Shown piece after piece: positions 22,641-30,725 of a DNA stretch of 36,964 nt. How positions within the stretch are numbered: the first letter of the stretch is position 1; the number at the start of each line of letters is the position of its first letter. A program made the translations under genes and the position numbers. The stretch is from a virus, in IMG/VR virus record IMGVR_UViG_3300048538_000024, positions 1 through 36,964 of that record; one strand, written 5' to 3'. The notes beneath the pieces are model-generated. The model was not told the origin of the DNA. It saw nothing but the letters and a program-made list of their open reading frames with translations, and made no database searches.

Positions 22641-22696
22641 AGTGGTTCTTAGCATACTATACACAACATATAGACGCACCCTCTAAGGACGGACTT

Positions 22697-22987
22697 ATGC
22701 AACCAGAAGTTGAAGCCGACACTAACATAGTGAAAAGTAAACCGCCCGCTGCTGGTAAGGGCAGACCCAAAGGCGCTAAGAATAAAAACAGTAAGCTTTT
22801 AAAAGATGCAATCTTAGAGGCTGCTGAGTTAGCCGGTGGTAAACGTGGCATGGTTGCCTATCTGGAACTGCAAGCAGAAGCAAACCCAACTGCCTTCATG
22901 GCTCTTATGGGAAAGGTTCTGCCATTACAGGTTACGGGATCTGGCGCACAAGGCGAGCATGAGTTTGTCATCAAATGGAAGTCATAG
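22697..22987 (+). CDS. terS: Terminase small subunit (candidate)
   Basis: 96 residues. A basic N-terminus KGRPKGAKNKNSKLLKDAILE is followed by an Ala-rich helix pair (AAELAGGKRGMVAYLELQAEANPTAFMALMGKVLPLQVTG). The KGRPKGAKNK-plus-helix design and FM-LLGKVLP-like segment are typical of small-terminase-like proteins that bind packaging sites. Its position, overlapping the large terminase gene by 13 bases, supports this. It is shorter than most characterised small terminases. Confidence 0.75.
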   Translation: MQPEVEADTNIVKSKPPAAGKGRPKGAKNKNSKLLKDAILEAAELAGGKRGMVAYLELQAEANPTAFMALMGKVLPLQVTGSGAQGEHEFVIKWKS

Positions 22988-24234
22988 AAATTGACTACAC
23001 GCCAAGGCTACAAGCGCGAGAGTTTCACGATAGAACAGAGCGTTTCGCAGTATTGGTTGCTCACAGGCGATTTGGCAAGACTGTAGCTGCGGTTAATGAT
23101 CTTATCAGAGATGCGCTAACCATTGACCTACCTAACGTCAGGGTGGCTTATATCGCCCCGTATCTTAGCCAATCAAAAGCAGTCGCTTGGGATTACGCGT
23201 TAGAATATACCCGCGACATCCCACAAATTAAAGTTAATCACAGCGAGCTAAGGATAGACTTTCCCAATGGTGCAAGATTTCGGTTATTTGGCGCTGATAA
23301 TTACAACGCTATGCGTGGTTTGTATTTTGATGCGGTAGTGCTTGATGAAATGGCAGACTTTCCTGCATCAGCATGGCCCACAGTCATCAGGCCAGCTATT
23401 GTAGATAGAAAGGGCCGCGCCACAATAATTGGGACGCCTAAAGGCAAGAACGAATTTTGGGAGATGTACGATTATGCGAAGAGCCATCCTGAGTGGTGGT
23501 GCAGGATGTTCAAAGCGTCTGAGACAAATATTCTTGATGCGGATGAACTTGAAGAAGCTAAACGCACAATGGGCGAAGATCGGTATGAACAGGAATTTGA
23601 GTGCAGCTTTGAAGCAGCAATTCAAGGCGCATACTACGCACAAGAAATGAAGACAGCTACAACTACTGGCAGGGTGACAAACGTGCCTTACGATCCAGCC
23701 GTGGGCGTTACAACGGCATGGGATCTTGGCATAGGTGACAGTACAGCCATATTCTTTGCTCAATATGTAGGGCAAGAGATCCGCATCATAGATTATTATG
23801 AAAGCAGCGGGGTCGGCTTAGATCACTACGCAAAGGTTCTCAGTGAAAAAGGATATCACTACGTTGAGCATATTTTGCCGCACGATGTGCAAGTTAAAGA
23901 GCTAGGGACAGGAAAGAGCCGCATAGAAACTTTAGATGCGCTGGGCATATCTGACATCACGATAGCGCCAAAGCTGGCTGTAGATGACGGAATACAAGCG
24001 GCACGGTCTATGATTGCACGGTGCTGGTTTGACGAAGAAGATTGCGCCAGAGGCATTGAGGCGTTGCGGCAATATCGCAGAGAATTTGATGAACGATTAA
24101 AGACTTGGCGGGGTAGGCCGTTGCACGATTGGACATCTCACGGCGCAGATGCATTCCGATATTTAGCCGTTGGAAAGCAGACCCGACAAGATTGGGGTGA
24201 GCCAATTAGAAGGAATTTGCGCGGGATAGCCTAA
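22975..24234 (+). CDS. terL: Terminase large subunit
   Basis: 419 residues. The ATPase domain has Walker A AHRRFGKT (29-36, Lys35), Walker B VVLDE (Asp124, Glu125) and the coupling motif GTPKG (153-157). The nuclease domain has an RNase H-like site with Asp250 in AWDLGIGDST, Asp255 and Asp392 in HDWTSHGADAF. It packages DNA through the portal and cuts concatemers. Length and motif spacing are normal for the group. It begins inside the small subunit gene. Confidence 0.95.
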   Translation: MEVIEIDYTPRLQAREFHDRTERFAVLVAHRRFGKTVAAVNDLIRDALTIDLPNVRVAYIAPYLSQSKAVAWDYALEYTRDIPQIKVNHSELRIDFPNGARFRLFGADNYNAMRGLYFDAVVLDEMADFPASAWPTVIRPAIVDRKGRATIIGTPKGKNEFWEMYDYAKSHPEWWCRMFKASETNILDADELEEAKRTMGEDRYEQEFECSFEAAIQGAYYAQEMKTATTTGRVTNVPYDPAVGVTTAWDLGIGDSTAIFFAQYVGQEIRIIDYYESSGVGLDHYAKVLSEKGYHYVEHILPHDVQVKELGTGKSRIETLDALGISDITIAPKLAVDDGIQAARSMIARCWFDEEDCARGIEALRQYRREFDERLKTWRGRPLHDWTSHGADAFRYLAVGKQTRQDWGEPIRRNLRGIA

Positions 24235-24272
24235 TGTGGTAGGGTGCAAAAAAACCCTGCGGAGAAACCTTC

Positions 24273-24608
24273 ATGCTACCATATACCCAGCCCCAAGACG
24301 CATCTGGTCATCTTATTGATGATGTCTATCCTTTATCAGATTATGCAAATTGCCGTGTACTTGCTTCTGGCACTGCGGAAGATTTGTTGGTTCCTGCTGG
24401 CGCTAAGTTTTGCACACTCACCGCCGATGGCACGTTTTACTTCAATATGAACGGCACTGCTGCAAAGCCAACCTCTGATATTACCAACGGGTCATCTTCA
24501 CGGATAGGCAATGCGTCCGGTACAAGCTTGGTTGTAGAAGCAGGTGAAAACATCAGTGTTGTGGCTGATGCAACAAGGATTGTTACTGCTACATTTTGGA
24601 GTGAGTAA
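24273..24608 (+). CDS. Small beta-rich structural protein, unknown
   Basis: 111 residues, rich in Ser/Thr/Gly/Ala strands (NCRVLASGTAEDLLVPAGAKF, GTFYFNMNG). It is likely a beta-sandwich, such as a capsid decoration or small tail protein, by composition and position right after the terminase. The ATG follows GGAG. The TAATG at its end couples it to the basic microprotein. Confidence 0.55.
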   Translation: MLPYTQPQDASGHLIDDVYPLSDYANCRVLASGTAEDLLVPAGAKFCTLTADGTFYFNMNGTAAKPTSDITNGSSSRIGNASGTSLVVEAGENISVVADATRIVTATFWSE

Positions 24609-24787
24609 TGGCTGCTAAAAAGAAAAAGCCAAAGGGTCTTTACGCAAATATTCACGCTAAAGCAGATCGCATTAAGGCTGGATCTGGTGAAAGAATGCGT
24701 AAGAAGGGTGCAAAGGGTGCGCCTACTGATAAAGCTTTTAAGGCTGCTGCGAAGACTGCAAACCCTCGTAAAAACAGGAGAGCGTAA
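24608..24787 (+). CDS. Small Lys/Arg-rich protein, 59 residues
   Basis: The ATG at 24608 shares TAATG with the preceding stop. The stop at 24785-24787 shares TAATG with the next ATG. The sequence starts MAAKKKKPKGLYANIHAKAD and continues with KK/RK patches, about one third basic. Similar short basic proteins beginning KKPKGLYANI are widespread in phages near packaging genes and may bind DNA in the capsid. Function unproven. Confidence 0.7.
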   Translation: MAAKKKKPKGLYANIHAKADRIKAGSGERMRKKGAKGAPTDKAFKAAAKTANPRKNRRA

Positions 24788-24837
24788 TGCGTTGTGGATA
24801 CAAGAAAAAGGGCCGCAAGGGCGGTAAGAAAAAATAA
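24787..24837 (+). CDS. 16-residue basic microprotein
   Basis: MRCGYKKKGRKGGKKK, between TAATG junctions on both sides (24785-24789 and 24835-24839). Nine of sixteen residues are Lys or Arg. Coupling and composition agree with the neighbouring basic protein. Without both TAATG overlaps I would not have called it. Confidence 0.5.
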   Translation: MRCGYKKKGRKGGKKK

Positions 24838-25745
24838 TGGCTAGACAGTATTCCCCAGAAGAGTTGGGCATGACCCGCGCAAAGCCTGTTGGTGGTAATA
24901 GCCCTAAAGCCAGCGATAGAACAAAGTCTGGTTCTGGCGGCAAGGGTGGTCGTAAAGATGTAAACCCTGAAACAAAAACTGGTAAATCGGCCATCACGCG
25001 CAGTCGTGGCGGTGGGTTTGGTTATTATGACGATAGAGGCAAGTATGTTTCTGCGTTTACTGATGCGATTGATGGTGGCGGTAAAAACCAATCTGGAACG
25101 TATTTTGCTGGCGGGCCTTTATCAAATATTCTGAACGTGATGAAGGTTGCGCCTAAAGGTTCTGGTGATGTGCCGCGTGAAAGAATTGGCTACCGCGATA
25201 TGGCTGATATGTTCGATCAGGGTGGCCCACAGGCAAGCGGTGGTGGCTTTAGGGGCGCGGGTGGATTTAGCGGTATAGGCAATATAGCCAATATGCTTAC
25301 TGGCAATCAAAGCGAGCGCGTTGGTTATTACGATGAGGGTGGCCGGTTTTATGAGCCGCCAGCAGCACCGGCTCCATCTGGTGTTTTAGGTTCTGGTCAA
25401 AACACGCAAAGAGATCCTGTCAACGATATGGTAGCTGGCGAAAATCAGTTTAGCTATCCAGTTATGGGGCCAGAAGATTTTGCGCCTTATCCTAAACAAC
25501 CAGCAGCACCAAGTTATTTAATGCCTTCCTCAATGCAAATGCCGGTGCAGCAGGAAAACTTAGGATCTCTAACGGAGCAACCAGTTGGTCAAATGCGGCA
25601 AGCGGCAACTGGCTTAACCTACGCGCCGCCTACATCATCTGCTGAAGTAGATTTTATGCGCTCAGAACTTTTGAAGAAAGGTTATCCAATTGAGAGTTAT
25701 GGCGATAGCGATATAAAAGAATTATATAAATTGTTTACGCAGTAG
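24837..25745 (+). CDS. Gly/Pro-rich protein with GYYD repeats, unknown
   Basis: 302 residues. A basic N-terminal segment (ASDRTKSGSGGKGGRKD) is followed by short recurring units: GGGFGYYDDRGKYVS, RIGYRDMADMFDQGG and RVGYYDEGGRFYE. The middle is disordered Pro/Gln-rich, and the C-terminus is a folded helix-like region (AEVDFMRSELLKKGYPIESYGDSDIKELYKLF). It lies in the possible virion-cargo cluster. No family is assigned. Confidence 0.6.
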   Translation: MARQYSPEELGMTRAKPVGGNSPKASDRTKSGSGGKGGRKDVNPETKTGKSAITRSRGGGFGYYDDRGKYVSAFTDAIDGGGKNQSGTYFAGGPLSNILNVMKVAPKGSGDVPRERIGYRDMADMFDQGGPQASGGGFRGAGGFSGIGNIANMLTGNQSERVGYYDEGGRFYEPPAAPAPSGVLGSGQNTQRDPVNDMVAGENQFSYPVMGPEDFAPYPKQPAAPSYLMPSSMQMPVQQENLGSLTEQPVGQMRQAATGLTYAPPTSSAEVDFMRSELLKKGYPIESYGDSDIKELYKLFTQ

Positions 25746-25753
25746 GTTAATTT

Positions 25754-26017
25754 ATGGCTAAAGCAAAACCTAAAAGCCGAAAGTCTGGCCCAAGCTTATC
25801 CGTAGGGCGCGGAGAAAAGCTGTCTGTGAAGCGTGGCGGTGGTTTAACGGCTAAGGGTAGGGCAAAGTATAATAAGGCCACGGGAAGCAATCTCAAGGCT
25901 CCTGCGCCTAGCCCAAAGACGAAGAAAGAGAAGGCCCGTAAAAAGTCATTCTGCGCCAGATCACAGGGCTGGACGGGTGAACGGGGCAAGGCTGCGCGTA
26001 AAAGGTGGAAGTGTTAG
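25754..26017 (+). CDS. Basic DUF6321-like phage protein
   Basis: 87 residues. The central GGGLTAKGRAKYNKATGSNLKAP, then SPKTKKEKARKKSFCARSQG and a C-terminal KAARKRWKC, match a DUF6321-type protein common in marine phages. Two cysteines flank the basic helix. Function is not known. It is followed directly by the ADP-ribosyltransferase-like gene. Confidence 0.75.
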   Translation: MAKAKPKSRKSGPSLSVGRGEKLSVKRGGGLTAKGRAKYNKATGSNLKAPAPSPKTKKEKARKKSFCARSQGWTGERGKAARKRWKC

Positions 26018-27085
26018 ATGTCTGGCCGTGGATTAAGAGCAGTTAGCGATCTTGGGCAAACCTTGCTTGGTTATTTGTTAAAAGCTGATGATATTGTAGC
26101 GAATACGCCTCAAAAGCAAATGGCAAAGCGGATCTTGCAAATGCGAGAGCAAGGTAATGCTTCAGCGGTTACAGATGAAATGATGAACCAAGCAGATCCG
26201 CAAACAATGTTCAATTATACTCCGATGACTATGGACACGGCCTCAAGAATGGATCGCGCCAGAGCGCTTGGTTTCATCCCAGAGGAAAGACAATTTCATG
26301 GTTCATCTTCCCACGGGGATATAGATAGATTTGCCTTTGATGATCCAGAGCGTCCAATCTACACATCAAGCAACCCAGCAGTTTCTAATACATACACCGA
26401 CAGAACAGACAGCGGTATGTATGATTTGTTGGTAAAGCGCGGTGATCCTTTTGATTTCTCAGCAGACGCCAGTGGCGCACATTACAGAGGTTTAAACCCA
26501 TATCTTAGGGCCGATGATGGAAACCAATTGTTCAATCATTTTCAAAAATCTGGAGTTGACATAGATACTGACAGCGAAGCGCCTTTGCAGTTTCCATTAT
26601 CTGATGTTTTGACAGGGAAAGATGATGATCCTGACATTTTAAAAAGAATTGATTTTTTGCAGGGCGTAACAAGTTCAACGCCTAATGAGATACCATTATC
26701 TCCTATGTCTACTGATACAATTGCAAACGCAATGCTTGACACTATGGAGATTCCTTCATCTCAAGATGGTGGAAGAATTACATATGGCCGATTAGAAAAC
26801 ATTATTGATCGTGGCCCATATTCCCCGCGTCCTGATGAGGTTCCAGACATTTACAAGGATTATAAAGATTTTCAAGCAGCGGCAAGAAGCCCATCCACTG
26901 ACCAAATTATAACTGATGCAACTAGAGTTAGGTCAAGGTTTGCGAGGTTTGATCCTGCGTTTTCTCATTTAAAAAATCTTACTGCTGCCGGTTTGCCGGT
27001 AAGTGTTGGCCTTTCATATTTGTTGAATGACCCCGACACTACAGAAAAAGAAATAGAGCAATATCTTGCAGAGGTTAAGGGCTAA
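26018..27085 (+). CDS. ADP-ribosyltransferase-like protein (polyvalent ART type), probable virion cargo
   Basis: 355 residues. A hydrophobic leader, MSGRGLRAVSDLGQTLLGYL, is followed by RALGFIPEERQFHGSSSHGD (His in the HGS strand), then PIYTSSNPAVSNTYTD (Tyr) and YDLLVKRGDPFDFSADA. This H...Y pattern and the C-terminal VRSRFARFDPAFSHLKNL are typical of ART-like domains in phage polyvalent proteins. The H-Y-[EDQ] triad would need Glu or Asp later. It could modify host targets after injection. Family from recall only. Confidence 0.55.
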   Translation: MSGRGLRAVSDLGQTLLGYLLKADDIVANTPQKQMAKRILQMREQGNASAVTDEMMNQADPQTMFNYTPMTMDTASRMDRARALGFIPEERQFHGSSSHGDIDRFAFDDPERPIYTSSNPAVSNTYTDRTDSGMYDLLVKRGDPFDFSADASGAHYRGLNPYLRADDGNQLFNHFQKSGVDIDTDSEAPLQFPLSDVLTGKDDDPDILKRIDFLQGVTSSTPNEIPLSPMSTDTIANAMLDTMEIPSSQDGGRITYGRLENIIDRGPYSPRPDEVPDIYKDYKDFQAAARSPSTDQIITDATRVRSRFARFDPAFSHLKNLTAAGLPVSVGLSYLLNDPDTTEKEIEQYLAEVKG

Positions 27086-28359
27086 TGTCTGGATTTATAG
27101 ATTGGCTAATGTCTAACAGAGGCGCTTTACAGCCAGAATACCGTGACCCGCGTGAAAGTGTCGGTAGGCAGACAACGCAACGCGCTTTAGCTGAATTGGA
27201 TGAGATTGGAGAGATTGGGCAAGGTTCATTTAATCCTTTATATGGTCTGTTGCGAGCCGTAAGCGCGATTGAGCCAGCTTACAGAGCCGCAACAGGTGTT
27301 ACTACAGGTGCAATTCAATCTGCTGCTGAAGGTTTCCCATTTAATCTCAGCGAAAGTTCAAGCGACAGATTAGGTCGTGATTTATTGGCAATGCAGAATG
27401 AAGCGCCATTAGAAATGGTTGCCGCACCTTTTGCGGGATTAATAGATAAAGCTGGTGAGTTTGGGTCTATGGTCAAGAGATCACGGCCATACCTTCTTGG
27501 CGATACATTAGAGGGAAACCCTGATGTTATGAATTTGCCAGAAAAGGGCAGACCGGCAGCAGTAGGTATTCCAGATGAAGGCAGATTTTCTTCTAGGCCA
27601 ATTGCTGAAGTGCAGAGCGCATCTCGCAATTATATGAATGAAGCTGGCATAGATATTCCAGAATATATTGAATACCCAGAATTAGATCAGCAGCGGGCCA
27701 AATATATCGCAGCAGCGTATGAGCGCATGAAGCACGATCCAGACAACCCAGATGTAAAAGCAGCATATGAGGCTCTTAAAAACGAAACTATGGCGCAGTA
27801 TGAAGCGCTAAGAAATACGGGAATAGATTTCAAGTTTTTGCGCGAAGGCCAGACAGATCCATATGCAAAAAGTCCCGCGATGGGTTATCAGGATGTTGTG
27901 GAAAACAAGGAATTGACTGTATTTCCTACTGACTTTGGCTACGGATCTGGCGAATTTGATGCATCAGACAACCCATTATTAGGTTTTGTTGGTCGAGTTG
28001 GCGATAAGGAAGATGCTGTTGCTAATGACGCTTTCCGCGTTGTGCATGATATGTTTGGGCATTTAGGCGCAGGAAACCCGCAGTTTAGAGCAAAAGGTGA
28101 AGAACGCGCATGGTTAGAGCATAGCAGGATGTTTAGCCCAGAAGCTCGCAAGGCCATGACAACTGAGACACGCGGCCAAAATAGCTGGTTAAACAGCGGG
28201 CCATTCGCAGATCAGAATGCTACCGCTTTGGGCGCTGATACAGTGTTTGCCGATCAGAAAGCCGGTTTGTTGCCAGATTGGGCTGTAGATCCAGAGGGTA
28301 TGCCAAAAGGTATTGAGCGTGATGAGCTAGACGAAATCATCAAGAAGTGGGGCAAATAA
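27085..28359 (+). CDS. Conserved protein with ND-FRVVHD-FGH motif, unknown enzyme-like
   Basis: 424 residues. The N-terminal half is helical and loosely conserved. Residues about 313-380 carry NDAFRVVHDMFGHLGAGNPQ, RAKGEERAWLEHSRMFSP and AMTTETRGQNSW. The repeated His, Asp and Glu in fixed spacing look like a metal-binding or hydrolase site, and this block recurs in large phage polyvalent proteins. No named family is certain. It overlaps the neighbouring gene starts by one or two bases and probably belongs to the same cargo operon. Confidence 0.6.
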   Translation: MSGFIDWLMSNRGALQPEYRDPRESVGRQTTQRALAELDEIGEIGQGSFNPLYGLLRAVSAIEPAYRAATGVTTGAIQSAAEGFPFNLSESSSDRLGRDLLAMQNEAPLEMVAAPFAGLIDKAGEFGSMVKRSRPYLLGDTLEGNPDVMNLPEKGRPAAVGIPDEGRFSSRPIAEVQSASRNYMNEAGIDIPEYIEYPELDQQRAKYIAAAYERMKHDPDNPDVKAAYEALKNETMAQYEALRNTGIDFKFLREGQTDPYAKSPAMGYQDVVENKELTVFPTDFGYGSGEFDASDNPLLGFVGRVGDKEDAVANDAFRVVHDMFGHLGAGNPQFRAKGEERAWLEHSRMFSPEARKAMTTETRGQNSWLNSGPFADQNATALGADTVFADQKAGLLPDWAVDPEGMPKGIERDELDEIIKKWGK

Positions 28360-28937
28360 TGGCTAAAGGTTTAAAAGCTGTTTCAGAGTTAGCAAAAGGC
28401 TTGCTTGATTTGTTTCATTACTCTGACGAAGTGCGGCCAGTTATTGATCCATTGCAGCATTTAACCAATCCTAACATTCGCGGCATGGAACGTGATCTGG
28501 CTTACGGAACGCGCTTGTCTAAATATGGTGAAGTGCCAGAGGTTATATATGATCCTTACCCGCCACAATCCTATTTTGGAACATCAGGATATATACCAGA
28601 AAGCGGGTTAGGTGGCGTAATTCATAGAGCGCCAGCGGAAGCAGAAGGGTTTTATGATGTATCAGAAGATTTTAAAAAGTTTATGCCCTTAGCGCGTGAA
28701 GAGGTAATGGACAGACTGGCAACATTTGATAAGAAATTTTCACCGCCAGAAGTAAACGCAATGGTGCAAGGTAGGGCTATGAGCCTTGCAAAAGAGGCCA
28801 AATATTTAGGTTTAAGCAATAGAAAATATAGGCCAAATGTATATACTCAATTTAACGAAGTGATCCCGCAAGAGGTTCAACCGTTGGGGCAAGAAATGAT
28901 GTCACTGGTGGAATACCTAGAGAGCATAAAAAAATGA
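28359..28937 (+). CDS. Possible cargo protein with HYSDE segment
   Basis: 192 residues from ATG 28359, in TAATG overlap with the upstream gene. A longer ATG at 28347 is unlikely. It starts MAKGLKAVSELAKGLLDLFH, a leader closely similar to that of the 26018 gene, then YSDEVRPVIDPLQHLTNPNI and later GLGGVIHRAP and FYDVSEDFKKF. The HYSD--IDP layout occurs in polyvalent ART-like phage proteins, but no catalytic triad is clear. Confidence 0.5.
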   Translation: MAKGLKAVSELAKGLLDLFHYSDEVRPVIDPLQHLTNPNIRGMERDLAYGTRLSKYGEVPEVIYDPYPPQSYFGTSGYIPESGLGGVIHRAPAEAEGFYDVSEDFKKFMPLAREEVMDRLATFDKKFSPPEVNAMVQGRAMSLAKEAKYLGLSNRKYRPNVYTQFNEVIPQEVQPLGQEMMSLVEYLESIKK

Positions 28938-29104
28938 CAGAATATGAAATAGAAGTTGATGATATGGGTCTGGGTTTAATGCGCAGTGATCCATTTTACA
29001 AAAGCATTGATGTTATCAAGGAAGAGGCTACTGGCACAATGCAGAAGCGTTATTTGGTAAAAGTAATAGAAAGTGAAGAAAATGCCTATTACAAATTACA
29101 GTGA
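28934..29104 (+). CDS. Small acidic protein, 56 residues
   Basis: The ATG at 28934 overlaps the upstream TGA (ATGA) and the frame ends at 29102-29104, inside the start of the adaptor gene. The protein is acidic and mixed alpha/beta (TEYEIEVDDMGLGLM, RYLVKVIESEENAYYKLQ). Its overlaps match its neighbours. No family is recognised. Confidence 0.55.
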   Translation: MTEYEIEVDDMGLGLMRSDPFYKSIDVIKEEATGTMQKRYLVKVIESEENAYYKLQ

Positions 29105-29702
29105 ACTAAAATCCAGCATAGCTGATTTTCTTAACAGGGATGATCTAACGTCAACAATCCCTAGTTTCATTGCTTTGGCTGAAGCTAACTTTAACCGCAA
29201 AATCAGACATTGGCGGCAAGAGAAAAGGTCAACCGCCATTGTAAGCGCACAATACACTGCTTTTCCTTCTGACTTTATGGAGCCAATCAGGTTCAGCCTT
29301 ACAAGCGACAACACGCGGCGGCTTGAAATGGTGGGTCAAGGAACCATGATGGAGATGCGCGAAAACAATAAAGACACATCTGGCATACCTCAGTTCTTTG
29401 CTATTACTGATGGATCGTTAGAGTTGTTTCCTACCCCAGCTTCAGATCATACCATTGAGATGGTTTATTATGGTAAGCCAGCAGCACTAAGCGATAGTAA
29501 CGCGACGAATTGGTTGCTGACTTACTACCCTGACGCGTACCTTTACGGATCTCTTATGCATAGTGCGCCTTACTTGGCAGACGATGGCCGCACTCAGATA
29601 TGGGCGGCATTGCTGCAAAGCGCAATTGATGGTATAAACCAAGACAGCGAAGAGGCAAAGTTTAACAGCGCGGGGCAGCGCATTAAAATCAGGAGTTACT
29701 AA
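29082..29702 (+). CDS. Head-tail adaptor protein (SU10 adaptor-like)
   Basis: 206 residues from ATG 29082. A GTG at 29073 would add three residues. NYSELKSSIADFLNRDDL, then PSFIALAEANFNRKIRHW and FPSDFMEPIRF, with C-terminal WLLTYYPDAYLYGSLMHSAPYL, is the usual pattern of phage adaptor proteins that form a ring under the portal. It fits the SU10-type coat and P22-type portal, although it lies far from both. Confidence 0.75.
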   Translation: MPITNYSELKSSIADFLNRDDLTSTIPSFIALAEANFNRKIRHWRQEKRSTAIVSAQYTAFPSDFMEPIRFSLTSDNTRRLEMVGQGTMMEMRENNKDTSGIPQFFAITDGSLELFPTPASDHTIEMVYYGKPAALSDSNATNWLLTYYPDAYLYGSLMHSAPYLADDGRTQIWAALLQSAIDGINQDSEEAKFNSAGQRIKIRSY

Positions 29703-30074
29703 ATGGCAACGTTGAATGATAGGGTACTAGATAACGGTTTGACCGTTTTGGATACGGAAGCAAATAGAGTTGATATATGCTCATCGGAGCCAACTTCATA
29801 TTCGGCAGCGACAAGCTCTACTACGCTTGGCAACACAACCAGCATAAGCATTTCGGCTCCAGCCAATGCTTCGCCAAACGGGCGTAAGGTTACTTTGTCA
29901 GCTATCACTGGCGCATCTGTTACCGGCACCGGCACTGCAACGCATTTTGCGATTAGCGATACGACAAATAGTCGGCTGCTTGCCACGGGCGCTTTGTCAG
30001 CCTCTCAGGCTGTAACATCTGGCAACACATTTTCGCTGACTGCATCTGATATCCGTATTCCAGATCCGTCATAA
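29703..30074 (+). CDS. Tail module protein, unknown
   Basis: 123 residues. MATLNDRVLDNGLTVLDTEA is followed by VDICSSEPTSYSAA and a Ser/Thr-rich beta region with NGRKVTLSAITGASVTGTGTATHFAI. This type recurs in phage tail-fibre clusters. It directly follows the adaptor gene. Role inferred only from position and composition. Confidence 0.6.
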   Translation: MATLNDRVLDNGLTVLDTEANRVDICSSEPTSYSAATSSTTLGNTTSISISAPANASPNGRKVTLSAITGASVTGTGTATHFAISDTTNSRLLATGALSASQAVTSGNTFSLTASDIRIPDPS

Positions 30075-30083
30075 GATTTAGAA

Positions 30084-30413
30084 ATGGTTGTGCTAAAGAA
30101 CAGAGCAAAGGTGGCAACCAGCACGACTGGCACCGGCACTATTACGCTTGGCGCTGCGGAAGATGGTTATCAAACTTTCGCGGCGTCTGGCGTGTCTGAC
30201 GGCAATTCTGTGCGCTATATTTTGGAAGAAGATGATGCTTTTGAAATTGGCGTTGGGGTGGTCGGCTCAAGCGGCACAAGCCTCACTCGCAGCGTGATCG
30301 AAAGCAGCAACAGCAACAATCCTATCAATCTTGGCGGCTCTGCCACGGTATTCATTGGTTTTACGGCTGAAGACGCTGACAACCTTTTTGATCTCAATAT
30401 TGCGCTAGGATAG
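30084..30413 (+). CDS. Tail-fibre-associated small protein
   Basis: 109 residues. The pattern KNRAKVATSTTGTGTITLGAAEDGYQTFA, then VRYILEEDDAFEIGVGVV and a Ser/Asn-rich end, is common in marine phage fibre clusters, as is the -AGT-VF-like end SATVFIGF. Probable beta-sandwich. Confidence 0.6.
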   Translation: MVVLKNRAKVATSTTGTGTITLGAAEDGYQTFAASGVSDGNSVRYILEEDDAFEIGVGVVGSSGTSLTRSVIESSNSNNPINLGGSATVFIGFTAEDADNLFDLNIALG

Positions 30414-30416
30414 AAA

Positions 30417-30725
30417 ATGGCAAACACGTTTAAAAATTACACCTCTGCTTCAGTCGGAACGGGGGCTACAACCGTATATACAGTTCCCGCCTCAACCACA
30501 TCAATTATGATGGGGTGCAACCTAGCAAACCGCACAGGAAGCCAGATCGCCGTGGATGTGCAGGTAGCTGGCGTCTACTTGGTTAAGGGCGCTCCGATCC
30601 CCGCAAACTCAGCGCTGTCTGTCTTGGATGGTAAGATCATTCTGGAGGCGGCTGACACAGTGGTTGTCACCAGCGATACAGCCAGTTCAACGGATGTGAT
30701 TGTAAGCGTTCTGGAGCAAACCTAA
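30417..30725 (+). CDS. Tail-fibre-associated small protein
   Basis: 102 residues. TVYTVPASTTSIMMGCNLANRTGSQIAVDVQV and PANSALSVLDGKIILEAADTVVVTSDT form a two-part beta domain typical of phage tail-tip proteins. The stop overlaps the next start (TAATG). Confidence 0.65.
   Translation: MANTFKNYTSASVGTGATTVYTVPASTTSIMMGCNLANRTGSQIAVDVQVAGVYLVKGAPIPANSALSVLDGKIILEAADTVVVTSDTASSTDVIVSVLEQT

Noticed and set aside
24241-24258. AGGGT/ACCCT hairpin after the large terminase
   Set aside because: The stem is only five pairs, with an A-run in the loop and no T-run, and the next gene follows at once. Too weak to call a terminator.
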